NCBI GenBank assembly: GCA_038496675.1
Contig: CM076669.1
Span: 13,202,767 to 13,266,766 of the forward strand
Direction: 5' to 3'
Source: Rachycentron canadum
Taxonomy: Eukaryota; Chordata; Actinopteri; Carangiformes; Rachycentridae
Length of the DNA: 64,000 bases
Shown: one piece after another, positions 1 through 11,513 of the stretch
Position numbering within the stretch: position 1 is the stretch's first letter
Layout: every line of letters begins with the position of its first letter
Position numbers and translations under genes: made by a program
The notes under the pieces: generated by a model
Database searches by the model: none
Seen by the model: the letters and a program-made list of their open reading frames with translations, nothing else
Told to the model about the DNA's origin: nothing

Positions 1-827
1 GCTGATGTCGAATCTGCACGTATCCATCACAATTAGTATTATCTCTCAATATCACTGGGATATTGCATGAGATTACATAGGGCCAATATAAAATACAATC
101 AATAGATGATTTCCCTGAGGAATTGACAACATTTCCAAAAATACCCAATCTCACTCATCTCAATAAACAAATTCCTGGATCTGCCCCTTTAACCAGCGGC
201 ATAATGGATTCAATGGGTTCACCCCTGGACCACGTTCCATCCCTTCACCAAGTTTGGCGCGATCCAGTTCAGTGCATTTAGTGTAATATCCTGCTGACAA
301 TCAGACAAACAACCCAGACATCAACAACACTGAACCTACAATGCTAGTGAAGAAATAGTCCCTGACATAAACGCAATCCTGTTTCAGCCACTGTGAGTAA
401 CGGACAAAAGAAAAGTTGATGTTCTGCATCATTGAGGTTTGAGTCATGAAGCCTCTCACTCTGGTTATATTTATAAGATGCTGATGGCCATTTTTGTTCT
501 GTTGGTGATGTGAAGTCAGGTCAGAGTCAAGGATAACGCTCTGATTTCCTGACCTGCGTGGGGAAGGAAAGGAAGAGATTTGTTCTAAATGAGAAGATAT
601 TTCTGGCACTGAAAGAACGAGCTTTGGTTTATTGAGCTGCAGGAGCTAATACTACTATTACTAATACTACTAACTAATACTAATTGGAAATGTGGAGTAA
701 ATGTCATTATTTGAGAAGTTTTGTGTGCATAAATACAGCACATGCACATACATATCACATACAGTACGTGCACACATGCTCATACACATTCTTGTAACCC
801 TGATGTTGGCTGATGTCCTGCTTTCAG
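1..827 (+). other. plekha5: plekha5 intron (upstream part)
   Basis: No exon could be supported here. The stretch ends in a good acceptor (ctttcag) just before the first recognised plekha5 exon, so it is read as the 3' part of an intron whose upstream exon is outside the window. The sequence is AT-rich and otherwise unremarkable. Confidence 0.6.
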
Positions 828-929
828 GAGTTGGAGCGCTCCTGGAGGGAGTACGACAGGCTGGAGGCTGATGTCACTCTCGCCAAATCCAACCTTCTGG
901 AGCAACTGGAGGCCCTGGGCAGCCCACAG
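828..929 (+). CDS. plekha5: plekha5 exon, coiled coil 1
   Basis: 34 codons, phase 0 to 0, with acceptor ctttcag and donor cag/gtaaca. It encodes ELERSWREYDRLE and a heptad-rich continuation ending in LEALGSPQ, equivalent to the human QEYDKLEYDV coiled-coil region. The downstream intron is only 105 nt. Confidence 0.9.
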
Positions 930-990
930 GTAACACACACACAGACTGACACGCACACTCATACTCTTAATGAAGTGATCAAGCTTTTAA

Positions 991-1028
<38 letters not shown>

Positions 1029-4000
1029 CTTCAGACAGAGCCTCCGAGTCAGCGGCACATCCAGATCCAGAAGGAGCTGTGGAGGATCCAGGACGTGATG
1101 GAGGCTCTGGCCAAGAATAAACCACAGCGAGGCACCGACAACAGTGAGAGTCTGGAGTGACACATTCTATGATTCAGTTCATATTTATCTGATGTGATAT
1201 ATAGTTGGGGGGGGGGGGGGTATCCAGCATCTTTCCCCAAGGATTCACTCTGTCTCCTGTCAGTCTTTCTACCATCAACAGTGTGGTAGTAATCAACTGT
1301 GGTACAAGAAAATTCAAATCATACAATGTATCTGAAGCATCTCTAGGTTCCTTTATTTTGTGTATAAAAGCCTGTGTTGGATATGACAGGAAATGTGGCC
1401 TGAATACATGACAGGTGCTTTTACAGGTGTCTTCTGTTTTGGACACTGCTAAAACCTCCTTTTTTTCTGTTCAGCAGATTTCCCTGGTTCCAAACCTCTC
1501 TCCAGTGCCCAGAAGAATGAAGTAAGAACATCCTCACTTACTCTGAGCTGATTAAATCCTGCGTGTATGTTAAAACCTTTTTTGCAGGATGAGTCTGTGA
1601 TATTTGCTGTGGTAACCAGCAGGGGTGTAATGATATGTGCATTTAAAGGTTACGCTGGCTGAGAGACACCTGTTGGCAAACTAAAGAGTTAGTGTGAAGT
1701 TCATGGCCACAGGATTCACCAGGAACAGATGGGATGTCCTCAGCACTGAATTATAATTTCTACACAACTGCAGACTGGTAAAAAAAAACAAACTGAAATT
1801 TCTGTGAGGCAGCTGATTTATCACAGTGACCTTTTTGGTAACACAGATGTGAGCAGGCACTGATTAGAAAGATCCTTGTTGGTGCGTTCATAATTTCTCC
1901 AACTATCAAGACTTAAGAGTTTGTACATTGATGGATTTACAACGCCTCTATTTTCCCACCAGATTAAAGCACAGAACAAACAGTTAATTCATTTTTTTTA
2001 TGAATATTAATATTTATTTGTAAAATTTGTAAAGGTTCCCACAAATGTGTTGCAATTGTAGGCTCTTTTGCTTGCTATATAGTACCAACATACAGTACTA
2101 CTTCCTGTAGCACAGTATTGTCCCTATAATGCATGAGAAAGTTGGTATTGGCTTCAATTACTTTTTTTTTTTTTTAAATTCCCTGAAAAGGCCTGACTTT
2201 TTTTTTTACCTTGAGCAGTTTATCAGTTAACTTTGTACCATTAAAGGTTTTTCACTGAACTCGAGCTGCTGAATTTAGTAAAAACTATGGGGTGGTACAA
2301 AATTGAATTGTGGTGCAACCGTGTAAAAAAAAAAAAAAAAACCTTTTCCAAGAAAAAAATGAAAACATAATTTGCTGTCCATGATGCTCATGATTTAGAT
2401 TTAGATTTTTGAATAATGTTATTTTGCCTTTCAGAAGGCAACACTCCACACTCAAGATACCAGATAATGTAGAATTGGTGGAGACCAACACAGAGCTGAA
2501 AGGACACTAAATGTTAGACTTACAGGTGACCAGAGAAAACTTAAATTGTATAAAAATGTTGCTCCGTATTTGTTGAATGTGTGCTTGATTGTTTGCTAAC
2601 ATCTTTGTCGTATCAGTTTTAATTGAAATAGTGTTTATCACCATTGTATTTTTAGCTGCACGGCCTTCAAGTGACCAAAAAATCAATGAATGGTTAAAGT
2701 GTTAACATTTTGAGCACATGTCAAGGTGTCTTGACTTCAGGTTACATGACCTGAATTCAGGTCAACCTGCTTCTTTGTATTGACTATGTAGGCAATTGTG
2801 GCTGTCAGTCTGAACACACCTCAGAGTGTTCTTGAATGCACCATGGAGACCTTACAGGGTATTGAAGTAGCCCCTGCCTGCACCTCCTAACCAGAAGCAC
2901 AGTGCAGTAGCAGTCCATGATTTCCTTGGAATGAGACTCGTTATGTTGACTGTCAACAGGCAGTGACGCTGCTGCCACTCAGTCCTCTCAAGGAGGGCAA
3001 CAACATTGTGCCCCCCCGCCCGCCCCTCCCCCAGTACTACGACTCATCAGAGCGACCCCCTCACCTGCTCACCCACCACTCACACCCCAGCAGTCGCCTG
3101 CCCCCCCACGCACTCCGCCCCGAGGACCGCAAGGCTGGCTCCAGGAACGGAGCGCACAGCGTAAGAACCCGCTGAAATGTCCATGCCGTCCCATGTCTGA
3201 TCGCTCCGCCCACCTCCTTGGTTTGTGACATCAGCACTCCGCATCTGAACTCTCTGAACTCAACAACCATCTTACAATTCATTTTCATCTCCCTCAGCTC
3301 CATCCTACAGACTGAATTAACAATCATTGGAAGGGACTCATTTTTCAACAAGCCATTTTTGGATAGACTCATCACAGCATTGATGTTTTCTTTTTTACCC
3401 CTGTGATCCCTGCTCCATCCAGCCGCCACTGTCACTCACCTACCACATCACATCTAGACCTGTTCTGGTCCATACATGGATTTATTTGTGGGATTTCATT
3501 GTCGTGACAGTGATGTTATTGTTGTTATTGTGTGTCTTGTTTTTATAAAAGCCATTTCCTGTGAGATCCCAGTGTCTGTGAAATTACTTTTGCTGACTAC
3601 AAGAACTTCTTATTCCTATAACTGAAGTTTGAGGACCACTGTGAGGAAAGAAATGTTATATTTCAAAAATAAAGTTGTATTTTCAGACAAAGTCATAATG
3701 TTGGGAGAATAATTGTAATTTTGACAACAGAAATCACACAATTTATGCTTCAAAAAGTCCAAATGAAACTTTTTGTTTAGTTTATTCTCATGATATTATA
3801 ATATTTTTAGCAGAGAGGGCAGAACAAAATTTTCATTTAAAATTATTTTAAATTGAAATATTGTACCTTCTCTCATAAACTAAATATTGAGTATTTTCTT
3901 TTGAAATGTCAAAATTTTCTTGGACAGGTAAAGATGACATTTGGGAGATACAAGGTTTTTTCCCGACAGTGGCAATAGAAATGTTCCAAATCAATCAGTG

Positions 4001-7000
4001 ATTTGAATTTAACTCTTTAGAAGTCATTTATTTTCATGTAGGATTTACTAAACGAACAAAGACGCACTGAAACACCCTGCATTCTGTAGTATGTGTGTAT
4101 GTATGTGTATCTGTGTCTGTTACTGCTGCCACATTTGTGTATTCTGACCCTGAGTGATCTCTCTCACAGCAAGCTCCAGACTATCGGCTGTATAAGAGCG
4201 AGCCCGAGCTGACCACAGTGAAGGAGGAAGTGGATGAGGCCAATGGTGAGGACAAGGACAAAACCGAGACCGCCGCTGAGAGTAAAGACAATGCACCTTC
4301 AAAAGGTACCCAGCCCCCACACCCGCACCCCACTGGCTTACATAAAACTGATGCTGTTATGCTTAATGAGTGGCCTAACCATTATAGGTTCTCAGCCTCT
4401 CTTCTGATTGCCTGATTGGTTTTTTGAGTGGTCAAATAAAAATGTAGTAGAGTTTAGAAAAACACTCAGCTTCTGTTTTCTTGCTACAAAATCAGATTTG
4501 TCATGAGGGGCCATTTTGAGAATAAGAAGTTATGAGAATAAGAAGTATTAAACATATTTTTCATTCTAAAAGAAAATACATTTTATGAATGTTTCTAAGC
4601 TTTTCAGGGGGCATTTAGGTTTTCTGTCAATTAACATAATTTTCTCATCATTTCCTTAATTTTAAAAGAAGCCCATAATAATATTTTTTAATACAGATTC
4701 ATGCTGTTGCGATTGCACTGAAACACTAATCAAATTGATTATTTTTCAAATTAAAACAGCTGTGATGTCCCTGACTGTCGGCTGTTTATCATAAGTGCCT
4801 TTTTACATGTTTTTCATCTTCTGTGAAATGGAGCGTGGTTAAATGTTCTGTCACATCATGAGCAATTAGCCTGACTGCAGTATTTGTTTGGTAATGTGTA
4901 AGTGACAGAGATCCACACTGTTTCTCCAACAGTGCCCCCCTACCCGGTGGGCATCGTCCCCCCAAGGACCAAATCTCCTATGAGCCCTCCAGAGTCCTCC
5001 ACCATCGCTTCCTATGTCACCTTGAGGAAGACCAAGAAATCTGAATCCAGATCAGTAAGTTTTGCCTTTAGCATCAGCTGAGGCACAAAATATGTTTGAA
5101 TGAACTGACTGGGTTTTAATCCACAGATGTGTCAGAAACAGCCCAGAGGATTTCTGCACATCATGTTTGCTAGTGTTGCCTGAAAGTGAATTGTTTCCCA
5201 TTTTCCCTTCAGCTTCACCGCATTTCTTTCTCATCTCAGAGCTGCAATTTCCTGTTCAAGCCTCTGTCCCGTGTTCTGTGTTGATTTAGCTGTCGCACAT
5301 ATTGTCCTCTTTTTCTTATTTGCTTTTGTTTGTGGAATAATATATATATAATGTTATGTTGGTGGAGGTTTCCACTCCAGTTAGTCTTGTCATGCTGCTC
5401 CTGTCATGAAGTCTGAATAAATGTACATTTATTTATCTCCACAAATACAGAGAGCCATGACCCAGAATTACACTTCTTCAAGCTGTACAGAGCTAAATTT
5501 AAAGTACATTTTATTTGTGTAAAGGAAATCTGCTAATCTACCCTTGAAATTAACAGAATATCCCCGAACCATAGACGTGGGGTGAAACTATAAGCATTTG
5601 GCTGAAATGGAAACAATAAAAAAAACCTTGAGCAGGGAGAAGAACACATGTATATTATATATAATATGGGGGGAAAGGGGGACTACTGACAAGTGCAGAA
5701 GTATCACAATAAAAGCCTATTAGTGCCTCAAAGGGCCTGGTTCCTCCTTCCTGCAGAAAGCACTGAGTTTAAGAAACTAACTACAACCAGACAGGGTTCC
5801 TCAGCTTGTTCCCATATGAGAACACCATTACTTCATGACACAACTTTGTATGCCAAATATAAAGATCTGTAACTAGAACTGTCTAAAAGGTTCAAACAGA
5901 GATGCTATGCTATTTAACTGTTATAGGAAATACATTCAATGGCTGTTGCAGAAAACATGGGGGCTTGATGTGATCAAATCAAAACCCAGTACTGTCCTCT
6001 CTGAGCAGCACAGTCACTTCTATCTGTGTGTGATCATTGTACAGTGAATGCAGCTGAAATCACAGCCCAGTCTTTGTCTTTAACTGATGTATTTGGTGAT
6101 TTTATCAGATGACGTCTTGGTTATATCATTTAGCAGCAGCTTGGAAATGACTGCTGGTTGATATGTAGTCTTAATGGACCAGTCACTATTTCATACTTGT
6201 TCTGCTGCTTGATAAGGAAAAAAAACATGTAAATGAGAGCAGCGTCACTGGGAGTTCAGCTGTGTGAAGATGCTGTACATGTGAGCACAGAGAAGAGGAG
6301 AGAAGCAAACAGAAAGAGGAGAGAAAGCAGCTGACACTGGATTGAATGCAAACAGGATCAAATGATGTCACTTGTTTACAACAGGTCCACAATTTTGCAC
6401 ATTGACCAGACACAATCAGCTATAAATTAGGCTTTAACCTGGTCTTGTTTAACTAGGCCATCTCTTGAATACCAACTTGTATTGGATAGTTTACAGTAAC
6501 AGCCAGCGATGTGAGCTGCAGTACAAAAATGTGCAGGAAAGACAGGATCTGTCTCTGACTTATGCCTACACTGCACCGCTATACCCTCAGATGTGAGACA
6601 CACATGCTCACCATAAACCTTCTGCTGCTGTGTTTAACTCAGCAGTGCCAGAGTTGAACAAAACAGACAACATGCTGACAGCATTGCCAAGCAAAGGTCA
6701 CGCAGCTACAAAAACCAGCGGGAGTCATCCACCGAGCATCAATGTGTACATTTCAAATCTGCTCACCGAATCAAAGACATAAAGCCAGAGGAAAGAATGG
6801 AAATATGAGAGTTTGCTCCTGTGCAGGACCGTCCCAGGAGCGCAGTGGATCAGATGGGCTTCGGGGAGCGAGAGGTGGGCAGAACGAGGATGAGCGTGGA
6901 GGAACAGCTGGAGAGGATTAGGAGGAACCAGGAGGCCTCGTCGCTCCGAGAGAAGAAGAGGGAAACCCCATCGCGCTCACCCTCTTTCACCAAAGACAAC

Positions 7001-10000
7001 CCCTTTGTTGTCATGCAGGTGATGTCACACCCCAAACACAGATACACACACATACGTTTACAGTACATGAAAGCCTTAACTAGACTGCTTTAGTTTAGAT
7101 ATAGGCTCTTGTGTTCATTCACTTTGTGTGTGTGTGTGTGTGTGTAGACCCGGGCCCAGGCAGAAGGAGCCTGTGCAGACCCTGCGGAGCTACAAGCAGC
7201 TCTTCAGCAGCTGAAGGTGGCTCACATGGAGCAGAGCAGGACAGATGAGGCCGCTGGGACTCGCACAGAGAGACTCACACTGACTGCACCACAGGTTCAT
7301 AGGCTGTTTGATTAATATCGTTAATATTGATAAATTGTTAACTTCCTCAACAACATCCTCTAGCAACTGTAGCAACATTACACATTACCAAAGTGTGGCT
7401 CAACTGTTGACTGAGGTGCATGACAGAATTGTCTTTCCACGTCCAGGAGCTGCTGAGAGCAGAGGGGGTGAAAGATGACAAGTGTGAGGACGTACAGCAG
7501 GGCAGGGCTGTGACCCTGCAGAGTGTGAAGGAGCTGCAGGCTGAGGCCAACACAATAGACAATGAGGTGGGCCACCGCAGAGACACACTGAACATGTAGC
7601 TTTGTCATAATTCAATCAGTTCCTGTGGTTTGTGGCTTCTATTTAGTTCTCTCAACTAGTTTCTTTCCCTTGAAGGGCAAAAATAGATGAGTTGACATGC
7701 TATTAAAAGCCTGTTACTTTTTCTTATTGTCTACAAATCCCATGCGAAGACCCAAAACCAAGGATGTGTTGTATTGTCTCTGAGTATGCTCTCTGACATC
7801 CCCATCCAGTTTGTGGTTCTCAGCACCAAACCTACCGGTTCTTTATCTTTAGAAAACCTCACTGAGGCTCTAAAACATCTGGTACTACATTGTGGTTTTT
7901 AGAAATCTTTATTATGAACTATTTTAAGCGGCGGATGAATCCACATTTGGTGCGCTAGTAAGTGTTTTTGGCAGCAGGACGTGTGTGGGATGGAGTCAAT
8001 GGCTCAGATTAAGAAGATATGTCAGGCTTTACACACAGTACTGGTTTGTAGGATGTATTCATTGTTAGTCTGAGTCACAAGTTAATTCAAGTTTGAACTA
8101 GCTCATGAACATGCAAAAGGCAGAATAGTATTTGAAATAATACTCATGGTATCTGTCGATACCGTCAGCAGTTAGTGAAGTGGCACAGTAGCTAGTGGTG
8201 GAGACTCAAATGAATTCTTTTCCATTGCTTTACCATACACTGTTAAATTCACCGCCTGTAATCCCAGATCTGTCTGCCACACAGCAGCTAATCGGCCACA
8301 GTGGCCGTAACGTCTCCGAATGTAATCTGGGACAATAACAAGAGGATTTACGGGAACGTGGAGGAAGCCAGGTTGGCTTTCAAGGCTTTATCTCCTGGAT
8401 TCAGCCAGGATTGGGAGCTGGGTCTGGGCTGCTCTCGAGCAGGATGCCACCCTGAAGCTCCCTGGAGCCCAGAGTGTTTACAGCACCCTCATTCCACAGC
8501 AGCGTTCCTTCATTCGTTATTTTATTTGTTTCTGTTCTGTCGTCAATCTGTTCTTCTATTTTTTTATTTTATTTTTTATTTTATTTTTTAGTTGGTTTTT
8601 CTTACTTGTTTTTATTTATTTACTTCTCTCTCACTCTCGCTGACCTCACGTAAAGTTTTATATTTTATTTGTGTGTGTGTGTTTCAGCTGTCTGAGCGTC
8701 AGAGGGTGGTGATTCTGGACCTGGGCACTGAGCCTCAGCGTGTGGAGATAGTGAACCTTGAGCCCTTTGAGGATGATGAAAGCAGGGAGCAAGATCTGAC
8801 GAGCTCACCTACAAATACCACCACTGAGAACAGGTAGGGGCGTGTGTGGGACTGTGGAAATAAGTTTGTCTCCTGAAAACCCAAAGTGATGAGATACAAA
8901 GAGAGCAGGCTTGTTTGTACTGTTTGTACTTTGTAATTTAGGTTTCTCTAGTCCGGCTTTAAGTGTTTATTTCTGGTGCTCAAACAGGGGTTAAGAGATC
9001 CCACAAATATAAATATAATGAAGTATTTGTCTGTTTTGGCATCAGAGTCTGACACGTTCTGCTGTTTGCAGTTTCCAGACTCCTGAGCCTGAGACGCCCA
9101 GCCCAGAGCCCAAGGAGGAGGAGGGAGACATGACGCAGCAAGAGGGGAAGCTAGAGAGGAGCCTGGACTCTTACAACCAGTTTACAGCGGACGACAAGAA
9201 ACACAACAACAACAATAACAACATGTTGGCTTGTGAGTGAAGACTCCCTCCATCACTGCTATAGATTTATATACATAATGTCTGTTTATGTCAGAACTGA
9301 GGCCATGTCTCATTTAAAGGCTCAATATCGGTGTAGCTCTACGTCTCCTTTCTCAGGCTTCTCTCAGGAGCTCAGGTCAGTTAGGTAAGAAGATCTGTTT
9401 TCCGAATGAGCCAATAAAAATATAGCAGATTTCAAGTAAACATTCAGTAAAAAAACAAATATAGAACTTAGACTTGATTTTTAATATGCACTGATATTTG
9501 AGAATTTATCACACAACAAGCACATTTATAAATTGTTCACAAGACAACTCAGTTTTATTTGTTTAGCCAAATCATAAATCGAACATTTTCTTTGCATGAT
9601 CTTCAAGTGTGTATAGTTTAGGGTTAGTGAGTACCATCGGTCCTCTGTGATAGATCCTGGAAATTAGTTCAATGTAATTACTTGTAATATTGTTCAACTG
9701 TTTGTGACTATATACATTCATATAAAGCTGATTTTCCATTATACACCAATATGACATGGCAGTGTAAAAAATAAGAGAAGAAACAGCATGTAAGGTTTGA
9801 CTTGTGTCTTGTGTGTGTGTTAGCATTAGGTTAATCTGTGTGTCTTTGCATATCAGTTATGTTGTTTCACTTAGGAAAACAATGAAATAAGCACATTCCT
9901 TCAGACCTTGATTGACTGTCAATTGTGCTGCTGGTCTGCAGCCTGTAGCACAATTGAAACTGAGCAGGTCGCGTGCGTGTGTGTTTTTGTGTGTCTGCCT

Positions 10001-11513
10001 CCTTTCATGTTGTCAGTGTAAAATTCGACTGAAGTGTCAGAAGGTAAATCCCTGCTGCTTATCTGCAGGGAGAATCGAGCTCCTCTCTGTCTCCACCCTC
10101 ACAGCTGCTGCTCCTGAGGCTGGACTTAAATGTCACAGATGTGTGTGAAGTTTACTTAACACAAATCAGACCGTTTGTAGAACAACGTACTTGAACTTGT
10201 TTCAACCTGCCTGGCTCTCTATCTTTGCCTTGGCTGTGTGAGACCCAGTCACACTACAGGAGCCCCTCACATTTAGCTGACTTTGCTACAATACTTTATA
10301 CCCATACATTTTTATTATAGCTGAAACCGAGGAGCATAAAAAGAGAATAGATATATTTTGATGATACATCTGCAAAAAAAGTGACAGTGGTATGCAAAAA
10401 ACATAATATAAAATTAGATGAGTAAGCCCCAGCTACACCATCAGCAAATAACTAGGATGGATGGATGGAATAATTATGGGTGATAGCACATTCACAAAGT
10501 AGCAATTTTTTTGTCTTTTTAAGGCTCGGTTTTAAATTCCCACTGCATTTATTCGCACATGACAAGACTGTGGAACAAGGAGCAATAAAATCACTTGGTC
10601 TTATGGACCCTCTGGCTTTCAAGGCAAACAGACAGCACACCCTAGTGGATAAATACTTAAACTACAATGTTTTGAAATTAGGTTTATCTGAAAAGATAGG
10701 CGGGCTCTGAATGTTTGAACATTTAAACAAGGACATGAACACGTGTGTTTGTATTCGATGAGAAGCTTGATACCACTGTGATTTCAGTCCATCATATACA
10801 CAGCAGCTTGGCATCAATAGCAGGTGGGAACAGCTAGCCTTGCACAGTCCAAAGGTAAAAAAACACCTCTAAATGCCTCTAATCTGTTTTATTTAATCTG
10901 CATGCAAACAAAAGCATAACCACATGATGGATGCTGAGTGATGTTTTTTGGCTGGCCGCAGGAACCTCCTTTTAGTCTCCAGCTCATCTTATCATCTAGC
11001 AATGAACATAAAACTTAATATTTTGTTGACAAATCAGCGCTGCACTGTCTCAAATCTTGACGTGCAGAATATCAAATGTTATTTCCCTTGTTACTCCCAT
11101 GGAGGCTATGTAGAATTATGCTTGTACCATGTGAGGTTGCTATTTTCTCTTTGAAAGTGGCCTTGCTGAAGCAAAATTATGATTTTATGTCAAATTCTGT
11201 GATCTGTGGCATTTTGAATGGAATGATGTGATAGAAAGTTGGTATACAGTATTGTATATCATATTAGATTTATATATTAGACGCTCATCTCTCAAGTGAT
11301 TGTGTATTTCTGATAAGTGTCCTGTAATCAAGCAGTGTAACATTATGCTTGTTTACCTTCAAAGCCTGTGGTCCATCACCACATTTATTGCATATTGTCT
11401 GTTTTTTTTCCCCTGACTCCTTAATAATTACTGTGAATCTTCATCACTCTCATCGCCTCTGTTCTCTCCACCCTACAGCCCAGACATTCACCTTGGTGAG
11501 CAGCGACACGTGA
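828..11513 (+). CDS. plekha5: plekha5, 3' part (pleckstrin homology domain family A member 5), 5' truncated by window
   Basis: Joined coding exons: 828-929, 1035-1143, 1475-1521, 2960-3160, 4170-4305, 4933-5054, 6827-7018, 7148-7294, 7447-7566, 8688-8833, 9072-9232, 11479-11513 (stop TGA at 11511-11513). All phases are continuous and give 505 residues. Visible in order are a coiled coil (ELERSWREYDRLE, then QKELWRIQDVMEAL), a proline-rich stretch (PPRPPLPQYY), the PLEKHA5/6/7 block PDYRLYKSEPELTTV, a second block IASYVTLRKTKK, and a charged helix (MSVEEQLERIRRNQE). These match the C-terminal half of vertebrate PLEKHA5. The WW and PH domains lie upstream, outside the window. The family binds phosphoinositides at membranes and cell junctions and acts as an adaptor. 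PLEKHA6 and PLEKHA7 share some blocks, but the neighbour aebp2 is the PLEKHA5 neighbour in human, which decides the call. The acidic tail after about 7148 is weakly conserved, and the last exon is the least certain. Confidence 0.88.
993..1026 (+). repeat. (GT)17 microsatellite in a 105-nt intron
   Basis: Uninterrupted GT dinucleotides sit 8 nt before the acceptor AG of the next plekha5 exon, in the place of a polypyrimidine tract. The donor side of the same intron carries ACACACACAC (933-943). Confidence 0.97.
1035..1143 (+). CDS. plekha5: plekha5 exon, WRIQDVMEAL helix
   Basis: Phase 0 to 1. It encodes HIQIQKELWRIQDVMEALAK and then a basic NKPQRG segment, nearly identical to human PLEKHA5 in this block. 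The donor is a/gtgaga. Reading on into the intron reaches a stop after SLE. Confidence 0.92.
1475..1521 (+). CDS. plekha5: plekha5 47-nt short exon with NAGNAG acceptor
   Basis: Encodes (T)DFPGSKPLSSAQKNE, matching human IGSKPFSTVKYKNE. Two acceptors lie in tandem (ttcag/cag/att). Use of the second would start the exon at 1478 and replace T-D by N. The donor is gaa/gtaaga. The exon ends in phase 0. Confidence 0.82.
1522..2959 (+). other. plekha5: plekha5 intron
   Basis: AT-rich intron with several poly-T and poly-A runs (2162-2175, 2326-2340). No coding or structural feature was recognised. Confidence 0.75.
2960..3160 (+). CDS. plekha5: plekha5 exon, proline/histidine-rich linker
   Basis: 67 codons, phase 0 to 0, with acceptor caacag and donor agc/gtaaga. 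It encodes AVTLLPLSPLKEGNNIV, then PPRPPLPQYYDSSERPP (possible SH3 or WW ligand) and a His/Ser/Pro linker ending GSRNGAHS. Being in frame and symmetrical it could be a cassette exon. Confidence 0.83.
3161..4169 (+). other. plekha5: plekha5 intron
   Basis: About 1 kb of AT-rich intron. No further feature was seen. Confidence 0.75.
4170..4305 (+). CDS. plekha5: plekha5 exon, YKSEPELTTV block
   Basis: Phase 0 to 1. It encodes QAPDYRLYKSEPELTTVKEE and an acidic continuation (VDEANGEDKD). The PDYRLYKSEPELTTV block is shared almost unchanged with human PLEKHA5 and is the strongest family marker in the window. Confidence 0.95.
4306..4932 (+). other. plekha5: plekha5 intron
   Basis: AT-rich intron. 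Nothing recognised. Confidence 0.75.
4933..5054 (+). CDS. plekha5: plekha5 exon, IASYVTLRKTKK block
   Basis: Phase 1 to 0; the acceptor is ctccaacag and the donor tca/gtaagt. It encodes VPPYPVGIVPPRTKSP and then PPESSTIASYVTLRKTKK, matching human FPVGVVPPRAKSP and SSTIASYVTLRKTKK. Confidence 0.95.
5055..6826 (+). other. plekha5: plekha5 intron (1.8 kb)
   Basis: Low-complexity AT tracts (about 5341-5350 and 5650-5665) and otherwise unique-looking intron. No open frame is supported. Confidence 0.7.
6827..7018 (+). CDS. plekha5: plekha5 exon, VEEQLERIRRNQE helix
   Basis: 64 codons, phase 0 to 0, with acceptor ctcctgtgcag and donor cag/gtgatg. It encodes DRPRSAVDQMGFGEREVG, then TRMSVEEQLERIRRNQE and KDNPF. 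Human PLEKHA5 has ERPRSAVEQL, MTVEEQMERIRRHQ and RDNPF in the same order. Confidence 0.94.
7125..7145 (+). repeat. (TG)n abutting a splice acceptor
   Basis: About ten TG units run directly into the acceptor TAG (7145-7147) of the next plekha5 exon, with no pyrimidine tract between. AC-rich sequence follows the donor of the same intron (7041-7052). Confidence 0.95.
7148..7294 (+). CDS. plekha5: plekha5 exon, glutamine/alanine-rich coiled coil
   Basis: 49 codons, phase 0 to 0. It encodes TRAQAEGACADPAEL, then a helix-forming QAALQQLKVAHMEQSR. The donor cag/gttcat is weak. The protein sequence is less conserved with mammals, and support comes mainly from splice sites and frame continuity. Confidence 0.72.
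7447..7566 (+). CDS. plekha5: plekha5 exon, acidic helix
   Basis: 40 codons, phase 0 to 0, with acceptor cgtccag and donor gag/gtgggc. It encodes ELLRAEGVKDDKCEDVQQG and TLQSVKELQAEANTIDNE, predicted helical and charged. Low homology, but continuous with its neighbours. Confidence 0.72.
7567..8687 (+). other. plekha5: plekha5 intron with dispersed repeat
   Basis: Contains a dispersed repeat copy at about 7920-8085. A 96-codon open frame at 8301-8591 runs into T-rich sequence and has no family match. The acceptor end (about 8668-8687) is a short GT run followed by ttcag. Confidence 0.6.
7920..8085 (+). repeat. dispersed repeat, family C copy 1
   Basis: Shares the ordered blocks TTTGGCAGCAGGA, GTGGGA and GGCTCAGA, an ACACACAGTACT block and ATTCATTG with the stretch at about 50925-51160 in the same orientation. 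This internal similarity shows an interspersed repeat. Its class is unknown. Confidence 0.5.
8688..8833 (+). CDS. plekha5: plekha5 exon, acidic C-terminal region
   Basis: Phase 0 to 2, with acceptor gtttcag and donor ag/gtaggg. It encodes LSERQRVVILDLGTEPQR and a second VEIVNLEPFEDDE. Human PLEKHA5 has a similar IVQLKETEPQNV segment in its acidic tail. Confidence 0.78.
9072..9232 (+). CDS. plekha5: plekha5 penultimate exon
   Basis: Phase 2 to 1, acceptor tgtttgcag. It encodes a Glu/Pro-rich stretch (PEPETPSPEPKEEEGD), then SLDSYNQFTADDKKH and an Asn6 run. The donor t/gtgagt is consensus. If it is not used, the frame ends at once with Cys-Glu-stop (TGA at 9238-9240). Confidence 0.75.
9233..11478 (+). 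other. plekha5: plekha5 last intron (2.2 kb)
   Basis: AT-rich, with short open frames (for example 10480-10710) that lack any recognisable domain. No repeat family was identified with confidence. Confidence 0.6.
11479..11513 (+). CDS. plekha5: plekha5 terminal coding exon
   Basis: Phase 1 entry after acceptor caccctacag; encodes the tail SQTFTLVSSDT then TGA. The tail is unlike the mammalian C-terminus, so this exon rests on the strong acceptor, the consensus donor upstream and frame continuity only. Confidence 0.6.

Noticed and set aside
8301..8591. 96-codon + strand frame in plekha5 intron
   Set aside because: No conserved neighbours, no acceptor in phase, and it dissolves into T-rich sequence; phases of the flanking exons already match without it.
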